6,659 bases of DNA from Deltaproteobacteria bacterium (GTDB taxonomy: Bacteria; Desulfobacterota; Desulfobacteria; Desulfobacterales; ETH-SRB1): the NCBI GenBank assembly GCA_003647525.1, contig QMMZ01000111.1, positions 1 to 6,659 on the forward strand. Direction: 5' to 3'. A program made the position numbers and the translations under genes. Numbering within the stretch: the first letter of the stretch is position 1; every line of letters starts with the position of its first letter. Under the pieces are notes generated by a model. That model worked only from the letters and a program-made list of their open reading frames with translations. It was not told the origin of the DNA and ran no database searches. Below are positions 1 through 6,659 of the stretch, in pieces.

Positions 1-423
1 ACCTCCTACATCAATATACATGGTTAGTTTCTCAGGATGCTCAAAGCCAATTTTATTGGTTCTGCGGATGATATTCGCTTCGGTGATTCCATCAATTGTC
101 CTGACATTAAACCCCGCTTCTTCCTTTATTCTTTGAAGTACTTTCAGCCCATTTTCAGCTTCCCGCATAGCAGCAGTAGCGCATGCATCATAAGCTATGG
201 GTTTATAAACCTCAATTAACAACCGATAAGCATGCAAGGTTTTTATTAATTTGTCAGCCCTTTTATCGGTAATACGGTTAATGTTATAAACGTCTTTACC
301 CAATCGTGTAGGTATTCGAACCAGGGTGGCTTTTTCAACAAATATTTTGTGCTCTATTTCAAACACATTGGCAAACAGTAAACGTGCTGCATTGGATCCA
401 ATGTCAATGGCTGCAAATAACAT
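1..423 (-). CDS. ppx: Exopolyphosphatase, Ppx/GppA family (N-terminal part, runs off left edge)
   Basis: Members of this family hydrolyse terminal phosphates of inorganic polyphosphate (Ppx) or convert pppGpp to ppGpp (GppA) in the cytoplasm. Only the first 141 codons lie in the window; the gene continues beyond position 1. The N-terminus carries the ASKHA phosphate-1 loop (IDIGSNAARLL, about residues 6-16). Further on are the family block CATAAMREAENG (81-92), the segment DGITEANII (111-119), whose E115 matches the catalytic glutamate of E. coli Ppx, and the start of the phosphate-2 loop (IDVGG, 137-141) at the cut edge. The ATG at 423-421 is the only plausible start, because an in-frame stop lies three codons upstream (432-430) with no ATG, GTG or TTG between. 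It begins 12 bases after the ppk1 stop, so co-transcription with ppk1 is very likely. Ppx and GppA activity cannot be told apart from this fragment; the ppk1 neighbour favours polyphosphatase. Confidence 0.9.
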   Translation of the reverse strand, partial: MLFAAIDIGSNAARLLFANVFEIEHKIFVEKATLVRIPTRLGKDVYNINRITDKRADKLIKTLHAYRLLIEVYKPIAYDACATAAMREAENGLKVLQRIKEEAGFNVRTIDGITEANIIRRTNKIGFEHPEKLTMYIDVGG

Positions 424-435
424 GTTAATCTAATT

Positions 436-2520
436 TCAGGGTTCTTGTTTTAATTTATTTTTGAAATATTCATAAGTCTCAAACTGAGCCCTTATTTTTT
501 TCTTTGATTTTGTTTTACGGTATTTATTGATCTCATTCGCTCCACTTATCCTGGCCTTGCAGTTATCTTTCAACTGAATTTGGATAATATCCCATAATTC
601 TTTCCGAATATCTTTGTCATAAATGGGTGTAATAACTTCAATCCGGTGATCCAGATTTCTTGGCATCCAGTCAGCCGAGCCAATGTAATATTGATTATTC
701 CCTTCATTACAAAAAATAAACACCCTTGAATGCTCCAGGAAACGATCGATGATACTGATCACTTCAATATTGTCGCTCAAGCCTTTTATGCCAGGAATCA
801 AAACACAAATTCCCCGAACGATCATCTTTATTTTCACTCCTGCCTGGCTGGCTTCATAAAGTTTCCGCACCATTTTTTTATCAACGATGCTGTTTAATTT
901 AATGATTACCCATGCATCTTTTCCTTCTTTAGCATTTTTAATTTCGTTGTTTAAAGCACCAATAAAAAACTTACGGGCCTGGAAAGGAGCCACAATAAGT
1001 TCCTTGAATTCGGGTGGTGTATAACGGGTCTCAAACAGCTGAAATACTTTATCTACTTCGGAAGCAACTGCCTGATTGGCTGTCAACAAGCTATCATCAG
1101 CATATACATTAGCTGTAGATTCATTAAAATTACCAGTACTGATATTGGCATAAAAAACTTCTTGCTCATCTTCAATGCGCTTTATGCAAATCAATTTACT
1201 GTGTACTTTATAACCTGGAATTGTGGGAACTATTTTCACACCTTCATCATGCAATTTTCCAGCAAGGATAATATTGGCCTCTTCATCAAAACGAGCTTGA
1301 ATTTCAAGAAATACTGTTACCTTTTTGCCATTTCTTGCAGCGTTAACCAAAGCATTCACCACATTCGAATAACGGGCAGCCCGGTAAAAAGTCATCTTAA
1401 TCTCAGTGACTTTAGGATCAATGGATGCTTCGCGCAAAAAATCAAGAATATATTTAAAGGACTGATATGGAAAATGAACCATAATATCCTTTTCTCTTAA
1501 CAACTTAATGATGCTGGTATTGGGGGAGATATCCTTATGTGGCAAAGGTGGAAATGCCGGGTAAAGCAATTCTCCTTCTCCTATCTTTGGAAAAGACATA
1601 AAATCCTTAAAGTTATGGTAGCGACCTCCACCCCTCAAATTGTCCTCACCCGAGATTTTCAATTTTTTGGTAATCTTTTTTAAAAACTTGAGAGGAATAT
1701 CGTTGTCATATACAAATCGAACCGGCTCTCCTTTTTTACGCTGTTTCAGGCTATCGCTCATTTTCTCCAAAAAGCTCTTGGAAATATCCGCATCAATATC
1801 TAACTCAGCATCACGTGTAATTTTTATGGTAAAAGCATTGAATGTATCAAATCCAAACAATGCAAAAATATCCTCGAGACAATAACGGATCACATCATCT
1901 AATAACATGAGATAATGATTGTTTCCCTTACTTGGAAGGATCAAAAACCGAGACATAAATTTTTGAGGAACCTTTATCAGGGCAAAGTTATCATCCTGGG
2001 TATGGTTCGAACATTTAAGTTCAACTGCAAGGTATATTGAACCATCTTTTATGGAGGTAATCTTTTGAAAATTATCCAGCATCATCGGAAAAAGATATTG
2101 CCGCATCTGTTCCTGGTAAAAAAGCTTTACAAATTTCCCCTGCTCTTCATCAAGCTCATTTTCATTCAAAATATAAATGCCTTTATTGGCCAAATCCTTC
2201 ACAATAGAAAAGTACGTGTCGGTAAAAAGTTTTTCCTGTTCGTTTACTATATCCTTAATCTGGTTTAAAACCAGTTTTGCTTCATTTGCAGCATTTATAT
2301 TGGTTTGCTCAAGTTTGGCAAATCGACTCAATGAGGCCACCCTAACCCGGAAAAACTCATCACGGTTATTAGAAAATATTCCTAAAAATTTAATCCTTTC
2401 AATGAGCGGTGTTGTAGGATCAATAGCTTCCTGCAAAACCCTGGCATTAAAATGAAGCCAGCTTATTTCTCGGTTTATAATATTATTTTTCGAATAAGAT
2501 TCAAGTTCGTTTTCTGGCAT
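436..2520 (-). CDS. ppk1: Polyphosphate kinase 1 (PPK1), complete
   Basis: PPK1 reversibly transfers the ATP gamma-phosphate onto inorganic polyphosphate through a phosphohistidine intermediate, at the membrane or in the cytosol. The protein has 694 residues, close to the 688 of E. coli PPK, and can be aligned with it by eye over its whole length. The N-domain holds NREISWLHFNARVLQEA (16-32) and SNNRDEFF (50-57), where N52 matches the ATP-binding N45 of E. coli. The head domain ends near GGGRYHNFKDF (297-307). The C1 domain has R380 and R410 (QARFDEEAN), which match the metal and phosphate ligands R375 and R405, and the phosphoacceptor H440 in YKVHSKL. The C2 domain has H597 in RFLEHSR and SADWMPRNLDHRIEV (615-629). 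The tail is lysine-rich (667-675), as in E. coli. The ATG follows directly on an in-frame TAA (2523-2521), which fixes the start. It lies 19 bases behind the SixA-like gene and 12 bases before ppx. Every catalytic residue checked is present. Confidence 0.98.
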   Translation of the reverse strand: MPENELESYSKNNIINREISWLHFNARVLQEAIDPTTPLIERIKFLGIFSNNRDEFFRVRVASLSRFAKLEQTNINAANEAKLVLNQIKDIVNEQEKLFTDTYFSIVKDLANKGIYILNENELDEEQGKFVKLFYQEQMRQYLFPMMLDNFQKITSIKDGSIYLAVELKCSNHTQDDNFALIKVPQKFMSRFLILPSKGNNHYLMLLDDVIRYCLEDIFALFGFDTFNAFTIKITRDAELDIDADISKSFLEKMSDSLKQRKKGEPVRFVYDNDIPLKFLKKITKKLKISGEDNLRGGGRYHNFKDFMSFPKIGEGELLYPAFPPLPHKDISPNTSIIKLLREKDIMVHFPYQSFKYILDFLREASIDPKVTEIKMTFYRAARYSNVVNALVNAARNGKKVTVFLEIQARFDEEANIILAGKLHDEGVKIVPTIPGYKVHSKLICIKRIEDEQEVFYANISTGNFNESTANVYADDSLLTANQAVASEVDKVFQLFETRYTPPEFKELIVAPFQARKFFIGALNNEIKNAKEGKDAWVIIKLNSIVDKKMVRKLYEASQAGVKIKMIVRGICVLIPGIKGLSDNIEVISIIDRFLEHSRVFIFCNEGNNQYYIGSADWMPRNLDHRIEVITPIYDKDIRKELWDIIQIQLKDNCKARISGANEINKYRKTKSKKKIRAQFETYEYFKNKLKQEP

Positions 2521-2539
2521 TTATTCAAGTATTAAAAAA

Positions 2540-3055
2540 CTAAAATAATCCACTTTTCTTTTCCCTAAGCAATCTGGGTGTGATTACAAATTTAACTTTT
2601 TTTTGTGCATTGATAAAATCCTCCCATTTATCCGTATCAAATTTAATACATACAACAGCCGACGTGGGAAGCCAGTCAATTTTACTTGGCAGGAAATAAT
2701 TAGCCAGCGAAGTAAATGTTGGATTATGACCAAATATCATTACCGAATCGATCTCATCTGGTAATTCATATAATTGGTCAAAAACACTATCAATATTTCC
2801 ATGATAAATGCTTTTTGAGATTTGAATATTTTCTTCCGGATACGTTAATCCTTTAGCAATGATGGAAGCAGTTTGCAGGGCTCTCACAGCATGTGAAGAT
2901 ATCATCAAATCCACAGTGTAACTATTATCGACAAGGTAATCACTTACCAATTCTGTGCGTTTTATTCCTTTTTCTAAAATAGGTCTTTCATGATCTGCCA
3001 AACCCTGGTGATCCCAGGATGATTTAGCGTGACGTACAATATATAATGTCTTCAT
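2540..3055 (-). CDS. sixA: SixA-like phosphohistidine phosphatase (histidine phosphatase superfamily)
   Basis: This is a small cytoplasmic RHG-type phosphatase of 171 residues; E. coli SixA has 161. Family members use a histidine nucleophile, and SixA itself removes phosphate from phosphohistidine proteins. Visible signatures are the N-terminal VRHAKS with R8 and nucleophile H9, the SixA-like DHERPILEKG (21-30), SSHAVRALQTA (53-63) with phosphate-pocket R58, and GHNP with the second catalytic H110 (109-112). No insertion domain or signal peptide is seen. The ATG at 3055-3053 is preceded by an A-rich leader, and the in-frame codons back to a stop at 3097-3095 contain no ATG, GTG or TTG. Only 19 bases separate it from ppk1, so it is probably the first gene of a sixA-ppk1-ppx transcript. 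The family is certain. The true substrate is not: it could be a phosphoprotein or a small phosphorylated metabolite. The symbol is by similarity only. Confidence 0.88.
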   Translation of the reverse strand: MKTLYIVRHAKSSWDHQGLADHERPILEKGIKRTELVSDYLVDNSYTVDLMISSHAVRALQTASIIAKGLTYPEENIQISKSIYHGNIDSVFDQLYELPDEIDSVMIFGHNPTFTSLANYFLPSKIDWLPTSAVVCIKFDTDKWEDFINAQKKVKFVITPRLLREKKSGLF

Positions 3056-3177
3056 TTTTTTAGTTTTGTTTTTTGTGGAAGAAATAAAAAATGATCAGAT
3101 CCTTGATGACTGGCATCCAATAGTTAATATTCCATATTGGCTAAAAGCAGAAGTTACAGGAAACTGATAAAAACCTA
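3056..3177. other. Intergenic gap between the SPOR gene and sixA, with a small inverted repeat
   Basis: This 122-base stretch is the longest non-coding region in the window. It separates the usp-SPOR pair from sixA-ppk1-ppx. It contains the inverted repeat CCAATA (3117-3122) and TATTGG (3135-3140), which encloses a competing short hairpin, AATAT-tcc-ATATT (3126-3138). Neither is GC-rich or followed by a clean T-run in the direction of transcription, so I do not call a terminator. I found no good TAnnTTTG match on the minus strand for a sixA promoter. Near the sixA start the minus strand is A-rich, the usual Bacteroidota leader. Confidence 0.4.
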
Positions 3178-3582
3178 CTAATCCAAAGAAGGAAAATTAA
3201 TATCATCCTGAACGACAAATGCATTTGGATAATCCTGTTCAATTTCATTGAGAAACTTCTCGGCTTCCATTTTACTAAGATAATCCCCTATTCTCACTTT
3301 ATAATAAGGCTCTTGAAAAATCAGATAACAAGGCACATTTGCATACTTATTTACAAATTCCGATTTAGCTTCAATGGCCAAACGTTTTGAATAATTGCCG
3401 GCTTCAAAAAAGATATTGATACGCCATCCTTCAATTTGCGGATCTTGTTCATTGAGTTCAATATGTATATTCAATAAAGTATCAATTCTGTCATCCTGTA
3501 TGACCTGCACATTTCCTTCATCTTGCGAATAGCTGAATGTAAAGAGGAAAGCAAAAAATAATAAAATAAAAAATCTTTTCAT
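3178..3582 (-). CDS. Secreted SPOR-domain protein, small
   Basis: The SPOR fold binds glycan strands of peptidoglycan that lack stem peptides and typically targets proteins to division sites. This protein has 134 residues. Residues 1-19 form a signal peptide (MKR, then a phenylalanine/leucine-rich core, then FSYS) with likely cleavage before Q20. The only cysteine, C85, is inside the domain, so it is not a lipoprotein. After an acidic linker (20-49), the SPOR domain fills residues about 51-131, with the first strand WRINIFF (53-59), the region NYSKRLAIEAKSEF (63-76), and the strand YYKVRIGDY (93-101) followed by the helix MEAEKFLNEI. The mature protein is almost only a SPOR domain, with no membrane anchor or enzymatic part. 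Its start lies 5 bases after the usp stop, so translation is probably coupled. The family call comes from the fold pattern and motif; its cellular role is unknown. Confidence 0.82.
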   Translation of the reverse strand: MKRFFILLFFAFLFTFSYSQDEGNVQVIQDDRIDTLLNIHIELNEQDPQIEGWRINIFFEAGNYSKRLAIEAKSEFVNKYANVPCYLIFQEPYYKVRIGDYLSKMEAEKFLNEIEQDYPNAFVVQDDINFPSLD

Positions 3583-3587
3583 ATACG

Positions 3588-4439
3588 TTAATTACCTGGC
3601 TGAACCCTGATATATTCCTTGGCATGTACACTCAACACCGGAATGGGCGAATGATTAACCATTTGCTGGGCATAAGCCCCCAGGAACAAATTGGCTGTTG
3701 TTAATTCCTGTTCTGTCATAATAGCAATGATATCAGCATTTATTTCTTTTGCATAATTGATAGTCGAATTTGTGATGTTATCAGCATCCACCTTTTCAAT
3801 TACAAAATTAACGTTTTCTTCCTCAAGGTATTTTTTAACTTGCTTGGTATAATTATCTACTTTATGCCTTACTGCTTTTATAGTGGTAGAATAAAGCGAG
3901 AGGATATGCAATTGCGAACCAAATTGTTTAGCCATTTTTGTAGTAAATGTTAACTTTTGCCTGGTTTCTAATGAACTGTCAATGGGAATAACGATTTTAC
4001 CCAATACATCTGAAAATTCATAATTGGTTCTAACCGTGATAACAGGACAAGGAGCATAAGTAACAATCCTGTATGCATTGCTACCAATCCAAAACTCTTC
4101 AAAACCCGTAACACCATGGGTTCCTGCAATCACGAGCATGGCATCACTGTACTTAGCCTGGTTGGCAATCTCAACATGCACCTTTCCTTTTCGGATCTTA
4201 AAATTAAATTCTCCATCTATTAATAGTGATCTGTATTTTTCAATGATCTCTTCAAAATTTTCAGTAATTTCTTTTCTGCTACCACTGGCCAAATCAGGAT
4301 AAACAGATTCATCAGTTCGGGTATTATCAACCCAAACAAGCAAAATATTGGCTTTAACTTTATTGGCCACATTGATGGCATATTCCAAAGCATGTAATGA
4401 ACATTTGGAAAAATCGGTTGCAACGATAATTTGTTTCAT
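3588..4439 (-). CDS. Universal stress protein with two tandem UspA domains
   Basis: UspA-family proteins are cytoplasmic, often bind ATP, and rise during starvation or other stress. The protein has 283 residues, about twice a single UspA domain. Domain 1 (about 1-138) opens with IIVATDFS, with D9 at the usual nucleotide-contact position. It carries a complete ATP motif G-x2-G-x9-G-S: G106, G109, G119 and S120 within GTHGVTGFEEFWIGSN. Domain 2 (about 147-273) opens with KIVIPIDSS (D154) but has MTEQELTTANLFLGAY (241-256) where the glycine motif should be, so nucleotide binding there is doubtful. A short tail follows (274-283). The start is the first ATG after an in-frame TAA (4454-4452), with no alternative between. 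It is the first gene of the leftward cluster and is divergent from ruvB across 81 bases. What it responds to cannot be told from the sequence. Confidence 0.92.
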   Translation of the reverse strand: MKQIIVATDFSKCSLHALEYAINVANKVKANILLVWVDNTRTDESVYPDLASGSRKEITENFEEIIEKYRSLLIDGEFNFKIRKGKVHVEIANQAKYSDAMLVIAGTHGVTGFEEFWIGSNAYRIVTYAPCPVITVRTNYEFSDVLGKIVIPIDSSLETRQKLTFTTKMAKQFGSQLHILSLYSTTIKAVRHKVDNYTKQVKKYLEEENVNFVIEKVDADNITNSTINYAKEINADIIAIMTEQELTTANLFLGAYAQQMVNHSPIPVLSVHAKEYIRVQPGN

Positions 4440-4460
4440 GGTTTCGATTATTTAAATCCA

Positions 4461-4497
4461 TTTGCTAAGATACAAAATTTTTATTTGATTACTTTTG
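4461..4497 (+). promoter_or_regulatory. Candidate Bacteroidota-type promoter for ruvB
   Basis: TACTTTTG at 4490-4497 matches TAnnTTTG exactly and ends 23 bases before the ruvB ATG, which would give a short leader of under 20 bases. A TTTG at 4461-4464 could serve as the -33 element, but the 25-base spacer is somewhat longer than usual. The -7 match is seen directly; promoter function is inferred. It overlaps the candidate usp element on the other strand. Confidence 0.45.
4465..4472 (-). promoter_or_regulatory. Candidate -7 element for the usp gene
   Basis: On the minus strand this reads TATCTTAG, one base off the Bacteroidota consensus TAnnTTTG, and it lies about 25 bases before the usp start codon. 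No TTG is seen at the usual -33 distance, so the call rests on the -7 match and position alone. Confidence 0.35.
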
Positions 4498-4520
4498 TTT
4501 GATAAAATAGTTTGAAGTGA

Positions 4521-5543
4521 ATGAATGAGAATCTGGATCCCAGCGGTAACCAACTAACCAATACAGAGTTAGAAATTGAAAAGGTATTAAGGCCTTGTGT
4601 CTTTGAAGATTTTGCAGGTCAGAAAAATATAACTGATAACCTTAAAATTTTCGTGGAAGCAGCCAAATTAAGAGGCGAATCGTTGGATCATGTTCTATTA
4701 CATGGCCCCCCGGGATTGGGAAAAACAACTTTATCATATATCATTGCAAATGAGCTGGGGGTTAATGTAAGAGTAACTTCAGGACCTGTTTTGGATAAAC
4801 CTGGTGACCTTGCCGGATTGCTAACCAACCTCGAAGAAAACGATGTTTTGTTTATTGATGAAATTCATCGCTTAAGTGCTGTTGTTGAGGAATATCTTTA
4901 CAGTGCCATGGAGGATTACAAAATCGATATCATGATCGAAACTGGTCCCAATGCACGAAGTGTTCAAATTACATTGAATCCTTTTACTTTAATTGGTGCA
5001 ACTACCAGGTCAGGTTTATTGACGGCTCCATTACGTTCACGATTTGGGATCAACTCCCGGCTTTCTTATTATAATTCGGCCACTCTCAAACATATTGTCA
5101 ACCGTTCGGCTGATATTTTAAAAGTGCGTATTACCGATGAGGCAGCAGGTGAAATCGCCCGAAGAAGTCGTGGTACACCACGTATTGCAAATCTATTGTT
5201 AAGGCGGATCAGGGATTTTGCTCAAATCAAAGGAGATGGAAAAATTGACATGGAGATTTCTCTGTATGGTTTGTCAGCATTGAATGTGGATAAAAATGGC
5301 CTGGATGAAATGGACAACAAAATCATTTCAACCATCATCGAAAAATTTAAAGGCGGTCCTGTTGGACTCACAACTATTTCTACCGCTGTTGGTGAAGATT
5401 CCGGAACCATTGAAGAAGTCTACGAACCATTTTTAATCCAGGAAGGCTACCTTATGCGAACACCCAGGGGAAGGGAAGTTACCGAGTTGGCTTATACCCA
5501 TTTGGGCAAATTTAAAACCCGCGACCAGGATAAGTTGTTTTGA
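4521..5543 (+). CDS. ruvB: Holliday junction branch-migration helicase RuvB, complete
   Basis: RuvB is the hexameric AAA+ motor that, with RuvA, drives branch migration of Holliday junctions for RuvC cleavage in recombinational repair. The protein has 340 residues, normal for the family. The motifs appear in order: the N-terminal [11 protein letters not shown] (24-34), Walker [10 protein letters not shown] (62-70), Walker B with FIDEIHR (111-117, D113 and E114), sensor 1 GATTR (159-163), arginine finger R174 in LRSRFG, sensor 2 in RGTPR (217-221), and a C-terminal winged helix with RTPRGREVT (313-321). The start is forced: an in-frame TGA (4518-4520) touches the ATG. No ruvA or ruvC is in the window, as is common for scattered ruv genes in Bacteroidota. 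The next gene begins 16 bases downstream and is probably co-transcribed. No key residue is missing. Confidence 0.98.
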   Translation: MNENLDPSGNQLTNTELEIEKVLRPCVFEDFAGQKNITDNLKIFVEAAKLRGESLDHVLLHGPPGLGKTTLSYIIANELGVNVRVTSGPVLDKPGDLAGLLTNLEENDVLFIDEIHRLSAVVEEYLYSAMEDYKIDIMIETGPNARSVQITLNPFTLIGATTRSGLLTAPLRSRFGINSRLSYYNSATLKHIVNRSADILKVRITDEAAGEIARRSRGTPRIANLLLRRIRDFAQIKGDGKIDMEISLYGLSALNVDKNGLDEMDNKIISTIIEKFKGGPVGLTTISTAVGEDSGTIEEVYEPFLIQEGYLMRTPRGREVTELAYTHLGKFKTRDQDKLF

Positions 5544-5559
5544 TAAATTTTTAAAATGA

Positions 5560-6659
5560 ATGAACGCTAATACCTTTACGATCAACAATAAACATCTATG
5601 GGCATTGGCAATAATTGTACTTACCTGTCTTGCCTATATTCCAGTCTTTACAGATGGATTTACCAATTGGGATGACAATATTTTTGTTACTTCAAATGAA
5701 TTGATCCGGTCATTTTCGTGGTTTAATATAAAGACATGGTTTACCCAACCTTTTGTTGGACAATACCAGCCCCTGGTGTTGCTCTCATTTGCAATTGATT
5801 ATTCAATAAATGGCTACGACCCTTTGGTTTTTCATATATCTAACTTGTTGTTTCATCTGGTCAATACTTTTCTTGTTTTTAAATTTATTGATCTACTTTT
5901 CAAAAATACCTTTGTATCGCTTTTAACGGCTTTACTATTTGGGATCCATACATTAAATGTAGAATCGGTTGCCTGGATAACGGAACGGAAAAATGTATTG
6001 TTTACCCTATTTTATTTAGGATCACTTATTTGTTACCTGAAATACCTGGATAAGAATAATTTCAAATACTTTCTTTCTACTTTGATTTTATTTGTTATTT
6101 CACTGGCTTCAAAATCAGCTGCTGTTACTTTACCTGTTGTATTGGTATTAATTGATTATATCTACAGAAGAGATCATTTTAAAAAACTGGTTTTGATAGA
6201 GAAAATACCGTTTTTTGCCTTGTCTCTTTTTATTGGAATTTATACAATCATTGCCCATCAGCAATATGGTGCATTATCTAATGCAACGGGATATTCTTTT
6301 TGGATGCGGATGTTAATTTCAGCCCAGGCATTGATCTTCTATTTTGAAAAATTAGTTCTACCAGCTAACCTTTCAGCTTATTATCCACTCCCACAAGACC
6401 TTAAAAACAGACTCCCTCAATTAATTATTGGTTTTGTTTTTATGTATGGAATAATCATCAGTTCGGTTGTTATTGCTATTAAGAAGAGAAATAATTTCAT
6501 CCTTTTTGGTCTTGGGTTTTTTATCATTAACCTGGTATTGTTTATCATTCCTGCCGGAGTGCCTGTCCTAACCACCGACCGCTATACTTATGTTCCTTTT
6601 ATCGGGATCTTTTTAATCATGGCGTACGGATTATACATTATTATTAATAAGACTTCAAA
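5560..6659 (+). CDS. TMTC/DUF1736-like polytopic membrane protein, probable GT-C glycosyltransferase (C-terminus beyond right edge)
   Basis: The frame is open for 366 codons without a stop and runs off the right edge. The product is strongly hydrophobic, with roughly ten to eleven membrane segments; the first is at about residues 12-30. Right after the first segment comes NWDD (36-39), the acidic loop typical of GT-C enzymes that use lipid-linked sugars. Later blocks resemble TMTC/DUF1736 proteins: FHLVNT (98-103), NVESVAWITERKN (133-145), KSAAVTLPVVL (185-195) and TTDRYTYVP (338-346). Bacterial relatives usually carry C-terminal TPR repeats, which would lie outside the window. The ATG at 5560 is preceded directly by an in-frame TGA (5557-5559). 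A second ATG at 5556, in another frame, stops after four codons. The gene follows ruvB by 16 bases and is probably transcribed with it, though no functional link is apparent. The substrate is unknown; it could be an O-glycosyltransferase or a membrane protein without transferase activity. Confidence 0.75.
   Translation, partial: MNANTFTINNKHLWALAIIVLTCLAYIPVFTDGFTNWDDNIFVTSNELIRSFSWFNIKTWFTQPFVGQYQPLVLLSFAIDYSINGYDPLVFHISNLLFHLVNTFLVFKFIDLLFKNTFVSLLTALLFGIHTLNVESVAWITERKNVLFTLFYLGSLICYLKYLDKNNFKYFLSTLILFVISLASKSAAVTLPVVLVLIDYIYRRDHFKKLVLIEKIPFFALSLFIGIYTIIAHQQYGALSNATGYSFWMRMLISAQALIFYFEKLVLPANLSAYYPLPQDLKNRLPQLIIGFVFMYGIIISSVVIAIKKRNNFILFGLGFFIINLVLFIIPAGVPVLTTDRYTYVPFIGIFLIMAYGLYIIINKTS

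Noticed and set aside
37..219. Plus-strand open frame of 60 codons
   Set aside because: It lies antisense inside the ppx fragment, whose protein has clear family motifs, and the plus-strand product resembles nothing.
1162..2455. Several plus-strand open frames (1162-1500, 1640-1885, 2065-2268, 2177-2455)
   Set aside because: All are antisense to ppk1, a highly conserved gene with every motif in place. Their products show no domain-like pattern, and two overlap each other.
3083..3112. Possible terminator: short stems before a T6 run on the minus strand
   Set aside because: The stems (ATCA/TGAT, GATG/CATC) have only four base pairs and low GC, and they sit poorly with respect to the T-run. 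The run is also part of a generally A/T-rich leader of sixA.
4078..4423. Open frames overlapping usp on both strands (4078-4302 plus, 4220-4423 minus)
   Set aside because: Both fall inside the first UspA domain, which is clearly coding in its own frame; they are frame shadows.
5222..5410. Minus-strand open frame of 62 codons
   Set aside because: It is antisense to the conserved C-terminal half of ruvB and has no recognisable features.
1..6659. Mobile element, CRISPR array, RNA gene or defence system
   Set aside because: No terminal repeats, transposase or integrase motifs, regularly spaced repeats or tRNA/rRNA-like segments were seen. The genes are housekeeping or stress genes in short, tidy arrangements. 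I could not run a covariance-model search for small RNAs.

Overview
The window looks like ordinary chromosomal core sequence from a member of the Bacteroidota. Four observations suggest this: the DNA is AT-rich, gene starts lack Shine-Dalgarno sequences and have A/T-rich leaders instead, there are TAnnTTTG-like promoter elements, and the proteins resemble Bacteroidota versions of Ppx/GppA, RuvB, SPOR and tandem UspA proteins. The genus cannot be told from the sequence.

The left two thirds (positions 1 to 4439) hold five genes, all on the minus strand. In order of transcription they are a tandem-domain universal stress protein (4439-3588), a small secreted SPOR-domain protein (3582-3178), a SixA-like histidine phosphatase (3055-2540), polyphosphate kinase ppk1 (2520-436), and the N-terminal 141 codons of an exopolyphosphatase of the Ppx/GppA family (423 to the left edge). 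Gaps are 5, 122, 19 and 12 bases. The last three genes are therefore very likely one transcript, and the first two very likely another. The 122-base gap may hold a separate promoter.

The right third is on the plus strand. It holds ruvB (4521-5543), complete and with all its AAA+ motifs. Sixteen bases later comes a polytopic membrane protein (5560 to the right edge, truncated) that resembles the TMTC/DUF1736 group of GT-C glycosyltransferases. The 81-base gap between usp and ruvB must hold divergent promoters, and candidate -7 elements can be seen on both strands.

Functionally, ppk1 and ppx form a polyphosphate make-and-break pair. The SixA-like phosphatase upstream is of some interest, because PPK1 works through a phosphohistidine intermediate and SixA enzymes hydrolyse phosphohistidine. 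The universal stress protein fits a stress theme. RuvB does recombinational repair and has no obvious link to the membrane protein behind it. I see no mobile element, CRISPR array, RNA gene or clear new multi-gene system, and no gene-free stretch longer than 122 bases.
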